This document shows positions 18,970 through 27,126 of a DNA stretch of 64,000 nt, in pieces; within the stretch, counting starts at the first letter, position 1; each line of letters opens with the position of its first letter. A model generated the notes under the pieces. That model saw only the letters and a list, made by a program, of their open reading frames with translations. It was not told where the DNA came from and did not search any database. Location: positions 1 through 64,000 of IMG/VR virus record IMGVR_UViG_3300019762_000007; one strand, 5' to 3'. The position numbers were made by a program, and so were the translations under genes. Source of the stretch: a virus.

Positions 18970-19579
18970 ATTTATTGTATCTCTCTTTGTAGAATGTATC
19001 TACATAGTCAACTGATTGTTGCTCTTGTAAAGGTACTATTCTTGTTATAATATTATTTATCCTTTGCATTTGATCTGGAGTAGGAATGTAAGTCTCTGCT
19101 CTAGCTTGTCTACAATAGGAGAACCATTGCTGTTGTGCGTATTGATGAGATATCTGCTTATTTGGTAAATTCCCCTGAAGAGCTAGATACATACAACAAC
19201 ACCACATTAAAGCTTCTTCAAATGCAGGGCTATCTGGTATCTTAGGGTACCCCTCATCGTCTACTGCAAATCTTTTATAAACTAGTGTAACTTCTCCCTC
19301 TCTGTCCGCTACTATTATCTTATCACCTCTAGATACAAAATCACTATTATCTATTAATCTTACAGGTAGTATAAGATCTACTGGAAATCTACCAGTATAA
19401 TCTACAATTTTAATTTTCGCAGAAGTAGTTTCATAGAAATCACCACCTATTTGAGATAGCCCCCAAATACACCATTCTATCATATCTTGCATAGGTATTT
19501 CACTCTTACCTACTAGTCCTAATTTCCTAACTATTGCCCCAAGTATGGTTTTCATTGAGGTCATGTTGTTTGTTACCAT
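18959..19579 (-). CDS. Ring/adaptor-type tail connector protein (206 aa)
   Basis: An N-terminal helical segment (M-Q-D-M-I-E-W-C-I-W-G-L) is followed by a beta region and then V-Y-K-R-F-A-V-D-D-E-G-Y-P-K-I-P-D at about 115-131. The last 90 residues are helical. The D-x-E-G-x-P-x-I-P-D signature before an amphipathic helix is typical of tail adaptor proteins of short-tailed and crAss-like phages. It lies between the IHF-like gene and the muzzle gene. The exact ring to which it belongs cannot be decided from sequence alone. Confidence 0.55.
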   Translation of the reverse strand: MVTNNMTSMKTILGAIVRKLGLVGKSEIPMQDMIEWCIWGLSQIGGDFYETTSAKIKIVDYTGRFPVDLILPVRLIDNSDFVSRGDKIIVADREGEVTLVYKRFAVDDEGYPKIPDSPAFEEALMWCCCMYLALQGNLPNKQISHQYAQQQWFSYCRQARAETYIPTPDQMQRINNIITRIVPLQEQQSVDYVDTFYKERYNKYGN

Positions 19580-19584
19580 ATTCT

Positions 19585-20016
19585 CTAGTATTTTATTTTT
19601 ACTGATGCAGGAAACAATTGAGATTTAACTTTAGCTACACTTGCACAAGCTCTACTAGCTGCTCTACAAGGTTTAAAACTATAGAAACTTCTACCCTTCA
19701 CTCTGCATTTACTTTTGGACCAATGCCATTTAAGTGACCATCCATTACTATGGTCATTTTCATGATATACTATCTTACCAGTAGTATTAAATATATTGTA
19801 ATCTAATTGCTTATATTTAGCTTTAAATTTACGTATACTAATACTATTTACATAAGGCAGTTTTACATCTCTACCTTCTAAGCATTTCCTAACTATTTTC
19901 TTATTAATAGTTTCACATACTGCTCTAAACTCTTTTAATGTTAGAGTATTATCAGCATCCTCTTTATATATAAGGTATGCGTCATACATACCCTTTTCAC
20001 CATAACTAACCTTCAT
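19585..20016 (-). CDS. Small basic protein, possibly IHF/HU-like (143 aa)
   Basis: The middle reads V-K-L-P-Y-V-N-S-I-S-I-R-K-F-K, resembling the beta-arm entry of HU/IHF proteins and the IHF-like subunits of crAss-like phages, which lie in this part of the late block. An N-terminal helical region precedes it, and the C-terminus is rich in Lys, Arg, Cys and aromatics. It shares 1 nt with the upstream gene. DNA binding is plausible from charge and motif, but the similarity is short; a structural connector is an alternative. Confidence 0.45.
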   Translation of the reverse strand: MKVSYGEKGMYDAYLIYKEDADNTLTLKEFRAVCETINKKIVRKCLEGRDVKLPYVNSISIRKFKAKYKQLDYNIFNTTGKIVYHENDHSNGWSLKWHWSKSKCRVKGRSFYSFKPCRAASRACASVAKVKSQLFPASVKIKY

Positions 20017-20666
20017 TATTTAATATCATTTCCATCATTTATATCATCTTTAGGTATAGATAAAGCTCTAGTCTCAGAACTTAAAAATAGATTTTGCATC
20101 TGTGCCATCCAGTTACTAGGAAATGGGTATTCCCAATCATAATATAATTCCTTATTTGTCTTGTTAAAATTTATCACATCTCTTGGAGATTCTGCAACAA
20201 GCGTTACCATTACATCATCTAATGCTGTAAGGTCAGGAGTTACTACAAAAATATAACCATCTTTAAAATACCACCTATTAGTATTAGCTGTATATCTTCT
20301 GTATCTCTCTAGATTTGATAGTTCAAATGTTGTTCTTAGAAATGGTAAATAATCATCCTTAAGTCCTACAAAAGTTATACCGTCAGAATCTGGAAGAGAT
20401 ATAGGAGTGGGTATTTTTACCTTAGATCTTAACACTACTGTACCATCAGGTGAAGAAAGTACTGGCGATTTTTCCAAATCAACACTATATATAGTCTGTT
20501 CAAAACCGCTAATTGGTTTACCAGCGGCAGCTTTCTGATTCGCTAACATAGCTCTGTAGTAATCAACTATAAATTCTATTTGCCTGTTAGTAAGTTTATA
20601 ATCGTCAGAAGTTATCCCACCATTCTGTAGATTCTTTAGATTATAAATTATTTTAGATAGTATCAT
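20016..20666 (-). CDS. Tail/connector structural protein (216 aa)
   Basis: The N-terminal helix includes L-T-N-R-Q-I-E-F-I-V-D-Y-Y-R-A-M-L, a motif I associate with conserved crAss-like ring or stabilisation proteins. A beta-rich centre and a short acidic tail follow. It is the first gene after the terminator at 20688-20720 and leads a tightly packed run into the muzzle gene, so it is probably co-expressed with that set. Confidence 0.55.
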   Translation of the reverse strand: MILSKIIYNLKNLQNGGITSDDYKLTNRQIEFIVDYYRAMLANQKAAAGKPISGFEQTIYSVDLEKSPVLSSPDGTVVLRSKVKIPTPISLPDSDGITFVGLKDDYLPFLRTTFELSNLERYRRYTANTNRWYFKDGYIFVVTPDLTALDDVMVTLVAESPRDVINFNKTNKELYYDWEYPFPSNWMAQMQNLFLSSETRALSIPKDDINDGNDIK

Positions 20667-20687
20667 ATTAAATTTTTTTTAAATATA

Positions 20688-20720
20688 CGAAAAAAAGAGG
20701 GTATGTTTAATACCCTCTTT
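20688..20720 (-). terminator. Rho-independent terminator after the 303-aa structural gene
   Basis: Stem AAAGAGGGTAT with ATACCCTCTTT closing a short loop, followed on the minus strand by a run of T. It sits between the 303-residue gene and the connector genes. A dedicated terminator suggests the upstream gene is strongly expressed. Confidence 0.88.
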
Positions 20721-20744
20721 ACATTAATCTTATTTTATAATCTT

Positions 20745-21656
20745 TTAAGTTAAATAACTATCTAAGTAAGTCTCTATGTCTGCATCTGTAGAATCAAATG
20801 CAATTACTGTACTTACTGGAGAATCATCTAACTTCTCTGCAAAAGCAGATACTGGTAAGAATGATTCAACTGTATAGATGTCATAAGTCTTAGAATCGTC
20901 AGCAATATGTGGAAATAAATCAACTCTGTAATCCATAAGATCTGTTTGTCCCCAATTTGCTTGCGCCATAAATTCAAGTTCTCGTACTTGAATTGGTAGG
21001 CCATACCCAGCAAAGCCTTCTTGAATAACTTCTGGTGTAATACCAACAAAAGTCTCGCTAATTGCCATTTGGAATCTTACATACTCATACTTATTAATTG
21101 ATTTAGTAGGAATTGAAATACCTTCAAATTTAACGCCATAGTTACCAGCTCCATCAGTAATTACTGTTGCAGTAGCATATCTAGAGGGTTGCATATTGAA
21201 GTCAGTAGCGATACCTGTTGCAATTTCCAATTGAGTAGCTGTAGCGTCACTTTTATAATTAAAAGTAGTACTAGCTTGTTTAGATGCAATAAGTCTTAAC
21301 TCATCATTATAAATAAGTCTACCTTGATATGTAGTACTATTAGCTACAGGCAAAGCTCCAGAAGTACCATTATATCCAATGGTCATAATATGAGATGTTG
21401 CAGCAGCATAAGCTGTTTTCTGTACGTTTCTTAATTTTGCTTTGTTAATAACGGATGACATAATAAATTCACCATCACCTGTACCCATAGCTACTACAAT
21501 TTTACTTGTATCAGCAGCTACTGGATTTACTTTATAATTTGCAGCATCTAATACTACAATTTCGCCTTTAGCTAAAGTTAATTCTGTAATATCTTTAGTA
21601 TTAGCTGCTGTCGCATTTTTAGTGTGAGCGACAATCACTCTTTGTACGTTGTTCAT
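20745..21656 (-). CDS. Abundant-type structural protein, possible head auxiliary protein (303 aa)
   Basis: Sequence is rich in Ala, Thr, Val and Ile with few charges and predominantly beta, as in decoration, tube or auxiliary capsid proteins. It starts MNNVQRVIVAHTKNATAAN. It is isolated: 58 nt of non-coding DNA upstream and its own strong terminator downstream, an arrangement shared in this window only with the major capsid gene. High copy number in the virion is therefore inferred. I cannot tell whether it belongs to head or tail. Confidence 0.5.
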   Translation of the reverse strand: MNNVQRVIVAHTKNATAANTKDITELTLAKGEIVVLDAANYKVNPVAADTSKIVVAMGTGDGEFIMSSVINKAKLRNVQKTAYAAATSHIMTIGYNGTSGALPVANSTTYQGRLIYNDELRLIASKQASTTFNYKSDATATQLEIATGIATDFNMQPSRYATATVITDGAGNYGVKFEGISIPTKSINKYEYVRFQMAISETFVGITPEVIQEGFAGYGLPIQVRELEFMAQANWGQTDLMDYRVDLFPHIADDSKTYDIYTVESFLPVSAFAEKLDDSPVSTVIAFDSTDADIETYLDSYLT

Positions 21657-21714
21657 CTTTAATTTGTTTTTAAGTTAATACTCTGAAAACGTGTTACAAT
21701 ATAAGCAAATTTTT

Positions 21715-21903
21715 TTATTGCTTATTCATATTCTCTAATGTTTTCTTTTTAATTTTATTATCTACTCTAGCATTAGGTATTTTGAAACCTATAAACCATA
21801 CCAAAGTAACTATAGCTACACAAATAGATAGCACAGTACTTATCTGTACGAGTGTTATATTTAGAAGTATTGTTCCCAATAGGGTAAAGTAGTCTTTAAT
21901 CAT
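21715..21903 (-). CDS. Small membrane protein (62 aa)
   Basis: Residues about 5-45 form one or two hydrophobic segments (ITLVQISTVLSICVAIVTLVWFI region), followed by a basic tail ending KKKTLENMNKQ. It is the last gene of a five-gene cluster of membrane proteins between structural genes, so a holin or lysis-accessory role is plausible but unproven. Confidence 0.5.
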   Translation of the reverse strand: MIKDYFTLLGTILLNITLVQISTVLSICVAIVTLVWFIGFKIPNARVDNKIKKKTLENMNKQ

Positions 21904-21935
21904 TCTACATATTATAAATTATTTTTATTATTTCC

Positions 21936-22361
21936 CTAAAGTAGTAAAAGAATTATTAATAGAATAATAGTACTACCACCAATTTTATAAATTACTTTAG
22001 ATTTCTCGATCTTTTTGTCTTTATATGAACACTCTTCAAGAAGATCATTTGTTTCAGCTATAGCTTCTCTTGCTTGTTTTTCTGATACTTTTAACTGTAC
22101 ATGTAATGTATTGGTTATAGAATCTCTAATAGCCATAGAATTATGTAAATTCTTAATTAAACTATCAGTGATAATTTTCTCTGCCTTTAATACCTCATAA
22201 TCAGAATAAACTATATTAGCTATCTTTATTTGATATAAATGTACTGTCTTTAAAGAGTCTCTCTGTCCATTCATCGAACCATACAGAGTGTACGGAGTTA
22301 CCAATAAGCATAATAGAATCCCTAGTAGTTTTACTACTTCTTTTAAGTTTTTCATACTCAA
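21936..22361 (-). CDS. Spanin-like membrane protein, second of an overlapping pair (141 aa)
   Basis: An N-terminal hydrophobic segment (LLGILLCLLVTPYTLYG) is followed by about 80 residues of helical, coiled-coil-like sequence. A second hydrophobic segment ends the protein (IIGGS..ILLIILLLL region). The gene starts well inside the upstream gene in another frame (146-nt overlap). Overlapping reading frames encoding membrane-anchored periplasmic coiled coils are typical of phage spanin genes. No lipobox is evident, so the assignment rests on topology and gene overlap. Confidence 0.45.
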   Translation of the reverse strand: MSMKNLKEVVKLLGILLCLLVTPYTLYGSMNGQRDSLKTVHLYQIKIANIVYSDYEVLKAEKIITDSLIKNLHNSMAIRDSITNTLHVQLKVSEKQAREAIAETNDLLEECSYKDKKIEKSKVIYKIGGSTIILLIILLLL

Positions 22362-22548
22362 GTATTTGTTTATTTAGTATACTATCTAAATCAGACTTCA
22401 CTACTAGTAGGCTGTCATACTTTCTTACAAGTGTATCTTTGTATACAACTCGCTCAGTAGTTACCTCTACTACTTTAGGGGAATAAATAAGTTTCCACAA
22501 AAGTAGAAGTATAAAGAGTACTAGTACTGCTATACTAAAGTTCTTCAT
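22216..22548 (-). CDS. Spanin-like inner-membrane protein with periplasmic coiled coil (110 aa)
   Basis: I chose the ATG at 22548 (MKNFSIAVLVLFILLLLWKL) because the frame upstream offers only TTG. Residues 4-18 are a single membrane anchor, and the rest is charged and helical, as in an i-spanin. The start overlaps the end of the holin-like gene by 14 nt, and the 3' half is overlapped by the next gene. Context and topology suggest outer-membrane disruption at lysis; no sequence signature proves it. Confidence 0.45.
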   Translation of the reverse strand: MKNFSIAVLVLFILLLLWKLIYSPKVVEVTTERVVYKDTLVRKYDSLLVVKSDLDSILNKQILEYEKLKRSSKTTRDSIMLIGNSVHSVWFDEWTERLFKDSTFISNKDS

Positions 22549-22765
22549 CTGTAAATAGTTTAGTAACTGTCTTAACAATCAGAACAACTGAAGTGATTCC
22601 AAACACTAACCATAGCTTTGTAGTATCTCCAAAAGGAGCTTGGGTAACTGCAAGTTGCCATAATGGTAAAGAGTATAAACAAGTATCAGCGATTCTTTTT
22701 AAAGTTATTGGAGTTCTTTTATTGAAGTTGCTTAGCTTCATTCCTCTATTTTTCTTTTCTGTCAT
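22535..22765 (-). CDS. Holin-like small membrane protein (76 aa)
   Basis: Basic N-terminus (MTEKKNRGMKL), then two hydrophobic stretches (residues 28-42 and 50-66) and a short acidic tail TDEEL. Size, charge distribution and two potential membrane spans resemble small holins. It overlaps both neighbours in the membrane-protein cluster. No endolysin is recognised next to it, which weakens the lysis assignment. Confidence 0.45.
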   Translation of the reverse strand: MTEKKNRGMKLSNFNKRTPITLKRIADTCLYSLPLWQLAVTQAPFGDTTKLWLVFGITSVVLIVKTVTKLFTDEEL

Positions 22766-23069
22766 AACCTATAATTATTAATATTAAACCTATTATAGCT
22801 AAATAGCCATAAGTTACATACTCTGAGTTTTCTGTGATTATTTTAAACATTACAGCTATACCATATAAACATCTTAGAGATCCTACCAATAAGGCTACAT
22901 TTACAAATTTCTTTATATTAGCCTTACTAAAATTTCTAATATACAGTAAAAGAAATAGAGTAGTTAAACTTTCCTTCATAAAATATATAGCATTCCAAGC
23001 GTCATTGTCGCTTGAAAATGCTACATAAATTACTGTAACTAATAACCATATTAGTACACCGTTCTTCAT
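22746..23069 (-). CDS. Multi-span membrane protein (107 aa)
   Basis: Three to four hydrophobic segments cover most of the protein, beginning MKNGVLIWLLVTVIYVAF. It starts 2 nt after a tiny 23-codon frame and overlaps the next membrane gene by 20 nt. A holin or anti-holin function is possible from topology and neighbours; no family is recognised. Confidence 0.5.
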   Translation of the reverse strand: MKNGVLIWLLVTVIYVAFSSDNDAWNAIYFMKESLTTLFLLLYIRNFSKANIKKFVNVALLVGSLRCLYGIAVMFKIITENSEYVTYGYLAIIGLILIIIGYDRKEK

Positions 23070-23071
23070 AC

Positions 23072-23143
23072 TTATACCTTTACTGGAGGTTTAGTTGGTG
23101 CTACTACTTTTTCTCCTTCTTCAATCTCATTCTCTTCGTTCAT
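23072..23143 (-). CDS. Possible 23-aa acidic peptide
   Basis: Short frame encoding MNEENEIEEGEKVVAPTKPP and three further residues. It fills the gap between the fibre-like gene and the membrane cluster, ending 2 nt before the next ATG. Spacing and ATG start favour a real gene; the length makes it uncertain. Confidence 0.3.
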   Translation of the reverse strand: MNEENEIEEGEKVVAPTKPPVKV

Positions 23144-23160
23144 AATTTGAATTTATTTAA

Positions 23161-23823
23161 TTAATATTTCTTTTGCTCTGTAAAAATAATACTTATATTT
23201 TTTATTTCTATGTTAGTTAATGTAGCGCTAGATTTAACATAGAGTTCAAATATATTATCTTTATCAACAGACATTATATCTGTGTTTACTATAGTCGCGA
23301 AAACTGAAGAGTTAGCGAAACCATAATCAGTACTTTTAAATAACTCTCCATTTTTGTATAGTGCTAAGGTAATTGTACATGGTTTATTTACAGACACTAA
23401 AGCCCTGCCTATATATAAATACCTACCTGACACATTAGCTGTTAGATGGTTATTAGTAGTTGACACCCATCCTGTGTTTAAAGGGGTTTCGTCCCAAACG
23501 CCACCAATCTTGTAGTATTGTTCATCAGTAGTCGCTACTACTGTATGTCCTGTAGACATCATTGATTCTCCAACATTAGAGTCCAATTTAATATAATCAA
23601 ATGTATCCCACTTAACCCAAGTACTGGAAACATATTTCTCTAATATAATTGTACCAGTTTCATCAAAATGTTGCCAGTAGTCTCCTTCATTAGGTGATGA
23701 TAGTGTTCCTCCATTAGAGCTCCAATAACTTTCAGACAATGTAGGAGGAATCACACCAGAAGGATTTACATCTAATAATAATGGTAAGCCTGTCAGTGCG
23801 TCTATATAAATTCTATGCGCCAT
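23161..23823 (-). CDS. Fibre-like protein with C1q/TNF-type jelly-roll C-terminus (220 aa)
   Basis: The N-terminal part carries short repeats around Tyr-Trp (D-Y-W-Q-H-F, Y-W-S-S-N-G). The last 100 residues have the alternating beta pattern of C1q/TNF-like trimeric jelly rolls: N-T-G-W-V, S-G-R-Y-L-Y-I-G-R-A, T-L-A-L-Y-K-N-G-E and a terminal I-S-I-I-F strand. Such domains cap head or tail fibres. The start shares 1 nt with the preceding gene's stop. Trimerisation and receptor or surface binding are inferred. Confidence 0.55.
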   Translation of the reverse strand: MAHRIYIDALTGLPLLLDVNPSGVIPPTLSESYWSSNGGTLSSPNEGDYWQHFDETGTIILEKYVSSTWVKWDTFDYIKLDSNVGESMMSTGHTVVATTDEQYYKIGGVWDETPLNTGWVSTTNNHLTANVSGRYLYIGRALVSVNKPCTITLALYKNGELFKSTDYGFANSSVFATIVNTDIMSVDKDNIFELYVKSSATLTNIEIKNISIIFTEQKKY

Positions 23824-24056
23824 TATAGATATTTTAAGTTTAATTTATTACTCCAAGACCCTATAGCTACCCTAGCTAACTCCTCTCCAGTTGTATTATC
23901 AGTTCTAATAATATACCACTCCAGTGATGTATCGAGTGTACCTGGTTTTGATAGTCCAGTATAAGTGTAGTCACCTATTACAACAGAAGCCCTTCCAATG
24001 AACCCCTCTGGAACCCCTTTTTGAATTGCATTTACAATTCTAGTAGTGTCATCCAT
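23823..24056 (-). CDS. Small hypothetical structural protein (77 aa)
   Basis: A compact beta-type protein (V-V-I-G-D-Y-T-Y-T-G, S-L-E-W-Y-I-I-R). It sits 2 nt after a connector gene and shares its stop with the start of the fibre-like gene, so it is translated together with structural genes. It could be a fibre base or assembly factor; not recognised. Confidence 0.5.
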   Translation of the reverse strand: MDDTTRIVNAIQKGVPEGFIGRASVVIGDYTYTGLSKPGTLDTSLEWYIIRTDNTTGEELARVAIGSWSNKLNLKYL

Positions 24057-24058
24057 AT

Positions 24059-24715
24059 TTATTTAATTTTAAAAATTTCATTTATTTGTGGTTGGGTTGC
24101 CATTCTAGGCGACTCCCACGTATCCAGTATTAAAGTTACTGCTGCGTCTATCACATCATCTATAAAAGCTAATTTAACAACACTAGTCAGTGTAATCTCT
24201 TCTGGCTTCTTTAGGTAATTAAACAATATCTTAGTGACAGTGTTACCTGTGCCAGCATCTGACTGTATATAGTTGTCAGAAAAGAACGACACAGGCTCTA
24301 CTTCGTTAGGTTTATTGAAAGGATCAGAATAAACTTCTCCTAAATTATCTATCTTTTGTAGCTTAGGTGTGTGTGATACTGTTTCAGAATTATCGGCTCG
24401 TTTTATTATTACTGAATGCCTCACATGAAACAAGTAGTCACTTGGTAAAGGAGCTACTCCATTTACAGCATTTATACTAGCAGTAACTACCAATGAGTTT
24501 AACTCATCGGTAGAATACTGATTTTTTTGAAACCCTTCTCTGTCATTAGAGGCTATACCTCTATTAATATTAAAGAAGTATTTTTCTTTAGTTAACTTTA
24601 AGGCAGCCTTATTGAGCATAAGTAGGACCACCTCTGGTTGAATTACTCTGTTCGAGGCTGTGTTTAGTCTATTAAGGTTTACCATAACCTGCAATACTGC
24701 GTCCTTTCCAGTCAT
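24059..24715 (-). CDS. Connector/head completion-type protein (218 aa)
   Basis: The N-terminal helical region reads L-Q-V-M-V-N-L-N-R-L-N-T then V-L-L-M-L-N-K-A, resembling tail accessory or head-completion proteins of short-tailed phages that bind beneath the portal. A beta-rich centre and a final helix follow. It lies in a run with the 263-residue protein, 1 nt apart, shortly after the capsid gene. Connector assignment is by pattern and position. Confidence 0.45.
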   Translation of the reverse strand: MTGKDAVLQVMVNLNRLNTASNRVIQPEVVLLMLNKAALKLTKEKYFFNINRGIASNDREGFQKNQYSTDELNSLVVTASINAVNGVAPLPSDYLFHVRHSVIIKRADNSETVSHTPKLQKIDNLGEVYSDPFNKPNEVEPVSFFSDNYIQSDAGTGNTVTKILFNYLKKPEEITLTSVVKLAFIDDVIDAAVTLILDTWESPRMATQPQINEIFKIK

Positions 24716-24716
24716 A

Positions 24717-25508
24717 TTACTTTAATTCTAATTTTAATTGTTCTGTAAATGTTTTATCCTCTGCTAATTTCTCAGCTGCTTGTGTAATAGAATAACCTAA
24801 GATATTCTCTCCATGCATTACTACTCCTTCATGGGTAATAGAAACAATATTCTTATTTAAGAACTTTCTAAGTAGCACAGTGTACTTTAATAGTTTATTA
24901 TCAATAAAGCTCATAAACTTATTGTAATCTGATTCCATTAAATCGCCTAATTTAGCTTCTACTCCATCTTCAGTAAGTGTTGTAGGATCAAATCCATAAG
25001 CATATAGCATATCAGATCTCTGCTCTAGCGTTAAGTTTTCAAAAGCAGCATTGGCTTTACGTCGTGCTCTACCTCTTTCATTCTCTTTCTTAACTACTTC
25101 TTCCTCTACATATAGAACATAGATAGCATTAGCATTTACATTCAAGTCATCTATACCAACTGCAACTTGTGGTTGTGCTTTAAGGAAGTTGATATAGAGA
25201 TCTTCTAATGGATCATCTGAATTAAGCTCCATTACCTTACCATCTACTTTAATACAGAACATGTCCCAGTATTTTGAATTTGGTGCTAACTCTCCAGGTT
25301 TTAAATTTAACTTCTGTTCAAATAGTTTCTCTGTACCAGGAATTTTAACAGTCCTCCCTTTATCATCTTTACCTTCTGTGTCGCAAGTTAAACCTGTATT
25401 AGGTCTACCATGTTTATCAATAGAAGGTCCAATAGAATCTTTACTTCCTCTGTACTTTAATTTTTTGACCCAAGGGTCCTCTCTTACCAATCTAAACTTG
25501 TAAATCAT
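24717..25508 (-). CDS. Hypothetical structural protein next to the capsid gene (263 aa)
   Basis: The first half is beta-rich; residues 135-165 are very charged (V-V-K-K-E-N-E-R-G-R-A-R-R-K). The C-terminal half is helical, with L-E-Q-R-S-D-M-L-Y-A-Y-G at about 160-171. Crassvirales usually keep a conserved structural gene at this place after the capsid gene. It is the first gene after the capsid terminator. No enzymatic motif is seen. Confidence 0.5.
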   Translation of the reverse strand: MIYKFRLVREDPWVKKLKYRGSKDSIGPSIDKHGRPNTGLTCDTEGKDDKGRTVKIPGTEKLFEQKLNLKPGELAPNSKYWDMFCIKVDGKVMELNSDDPLEDLYINFLKAQPQVAVGIDDLNVNANAIYVLYVEEEVVKKENERGRARRKANAAFENLTLEQRSDMLYAYGFDPTTLTEDGVEAKLGDLMESDYNKFMSFIDNKLLKYTVLLRKFLNKNIVSITHEGVVMHGENILGYSITQAAEKLAEDKTFTEQLKLELK

Positions 25509-25557
25509 ATTTAATTAATTTAATTTCCTCAAATATACAATAATTTCTAGTAACAAT

Positions 25558-25590
25558 AAAAAAAGAGTTGCAGTTTTTAGTCTGCAACTC
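25558..25590 (-). terminator. Rho-independent terminator after the major capsid gene
   Basis: Perfect stem GAGTTGCAG with CTGCAACTC (25565-25573 and 25582-25590), followed on the minus strand by seven T. It directly follows the capsid gene, consistent with separate high-level capsid expression. Confidence 0.9.
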
Positions 25591-25649
25591 CTGAAATTAA
25601 ATATTAGATATAGTTGTTGATTGATCTTCTCTAATTAAGATACTAGTTC

Positions 25650-27107
25650 TTAAAAATTACCGCCTACCATTACCAATTCTCCGCATGATGTAGGATCTTG
25701 TACTTGAATACCGATCTCTGCAAGCATATGAACCTTGTAACCGTCGAATCCAGAAGAACCCATAATAGAGATTGACTTCTTAACTCCAGAAGGAGACATA
25801 GAACCGCCCTCATACCACATTACAGTCTCACTATCTCTTTTGGCTACTTTACGAATATTAGCTTTACCATTGATAGTGCCAAAGTTCATGAAAGTGATAC
25901 GGTAAGACTCAATTGGACGACCTGATACAGGGTGTAATTTGCGGTTACGAATAGTATCGTCATAAGGAGCAAATTCTTTCATTGCCAAGTTGATACCATT
26001 AATAAACTCTACACGTTTATAATGACCAGTTAGTAACAAGTCGGAACCAGAACCTCCAATAAACTTAGTATCGTTCACCGTAATACCCATAAGAGCAGTA
26101 TACTCCTTCATGGCTTTACTGAACTCAGACATACCCATTTTACCAGTTAAGCCTACAAAGTTATGATTACCACCACCTTGTGAAGCATTATAAGAAAGCT
26201 CCATTAAGAAATCTTCTAATAACTCATAAGTAAGTTTAGCATAGAAACGCTTATTTGCTGGACTAATTTGTTGACGGAAACCAGCACCAGTATAAACAGG
26301 TCTTTGGTTTTCACCCATTAATTTGACTCTACCTTGTGCATCAGAGTTATAAGTAGATATCAAAAGCATACGGTCAATTTCTTGATACCATTGTGCCATA
26401 GCAGTCCACTCTAACAATTGAGTAAAATAACGTGTTTTCTTAGAACCGTCTGGCGAATATAGTTCGATAACCATAACATCAGTAGCAGCAGAACGAGTAA
26501 TGCTATATTGCTTACGAATAGTAGTAAGTCTATTTTCCAGAGTCATAGGAGCTTGGAAGTCTGTTCCACCTCCGTCAGTTGATCCTTCAGAAACAGTAGA
26601 ATAGTCTTTAGAGAAAGCACCACCTAGGTTAAAGTTTGAAGCAGCATACCATTTATCATTATCTGCTAGAGTAGGTACAATAGTATAAATAAAATCAATA
26701 CCATTACTACGAACTGCTTGTACACGGTACTGGTTACCATCGTTATCTACAATGTTATCAGTAACTTTGAAAAAGTCTTCTGCAAAACGAACCATAATAG
26801 GTGTTTGTCCTTTACCAGGATTCGCTGTAATATTTATTGGTGCTCCAGAGATTTCAATAACACGACCATCTTGCCCATGAAGGTCCCACTTGTACGTATT
26901 ACTATTAATATACTTAGTATTACCGACACCGCCTGTCAAGGCTGCAATAACACTTTCTCCTGTTGTACCAAAAGCATAAGCAAGAACAGATTCAAACTGT
27001 TCTGGTTTTGTTAAGTACAAATTACTTAGGTGAGATGCTTCAGTCATTCCAGTAGGAATAGCTCTCAACTTATGTAATTGTAACGGGCTAACTGTTGTTT
27101 GTTTCAT
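25650..27107 (-). CDS. Major capsid protein, HK97 fold (485 aa)
   Basis: Length (485 residues) and position after portal and scaffold genes match crAss-like capsid proteins. An N-terminal helical segment is followed by mixed alpha/beta sequence. The codon choice is visibly richer in G and C than its neighbours (for example CGT and GGT codons), as expected for a highly expressed gene. A strong terminator follows. HK97 fold is inferred from phage type; I see no fold-defining motif directly. Confidence 0.8.
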   Translation of the reverse strand: MKQTTVSPLQLHKLRAIPTGMTEASHLSNLYLTKPEQFESVLAYAFGTTGESVIAALTGGVGNTKYINSNTYKWDLHGQDGRVIEISGAPINITANPGKGQTPIMVRFAEDFFKVTDNIVDNDGNQYRVQAVRSNGIDFIYTIVPTLADNDKWYAASNFNLGGAFSKDYSTVSEGSTDGGGTDFQAPMTLENRLTTIRKQYSITRSAATDVMVIELYSPDGSKKTRYFTQLLEWTAMAQWYQEIDRMLLISTYNSDAQGRVKLMGENQRPVYTGAGFRQQISPANKRFYAKLTYELLEDFLMELSYNASQGGGNHNFVGLTGKMGMSEFSKAMKEYTALMGITVNDTKFIGGSGSDLLLTGHYKRVEFINGINLAMKEFAPYDDTIRNRKLHPVSGRPIESYRITFMNFGTINGKANIRKVAKRDSETVMWYEGGSMSPSGVKKSISIMGSSGFDGYKVHMLAEIGIQVQDPTSCGELVMVGGNF

Positions 27108-27126
27108 TATTATTATAATTTAAAAT

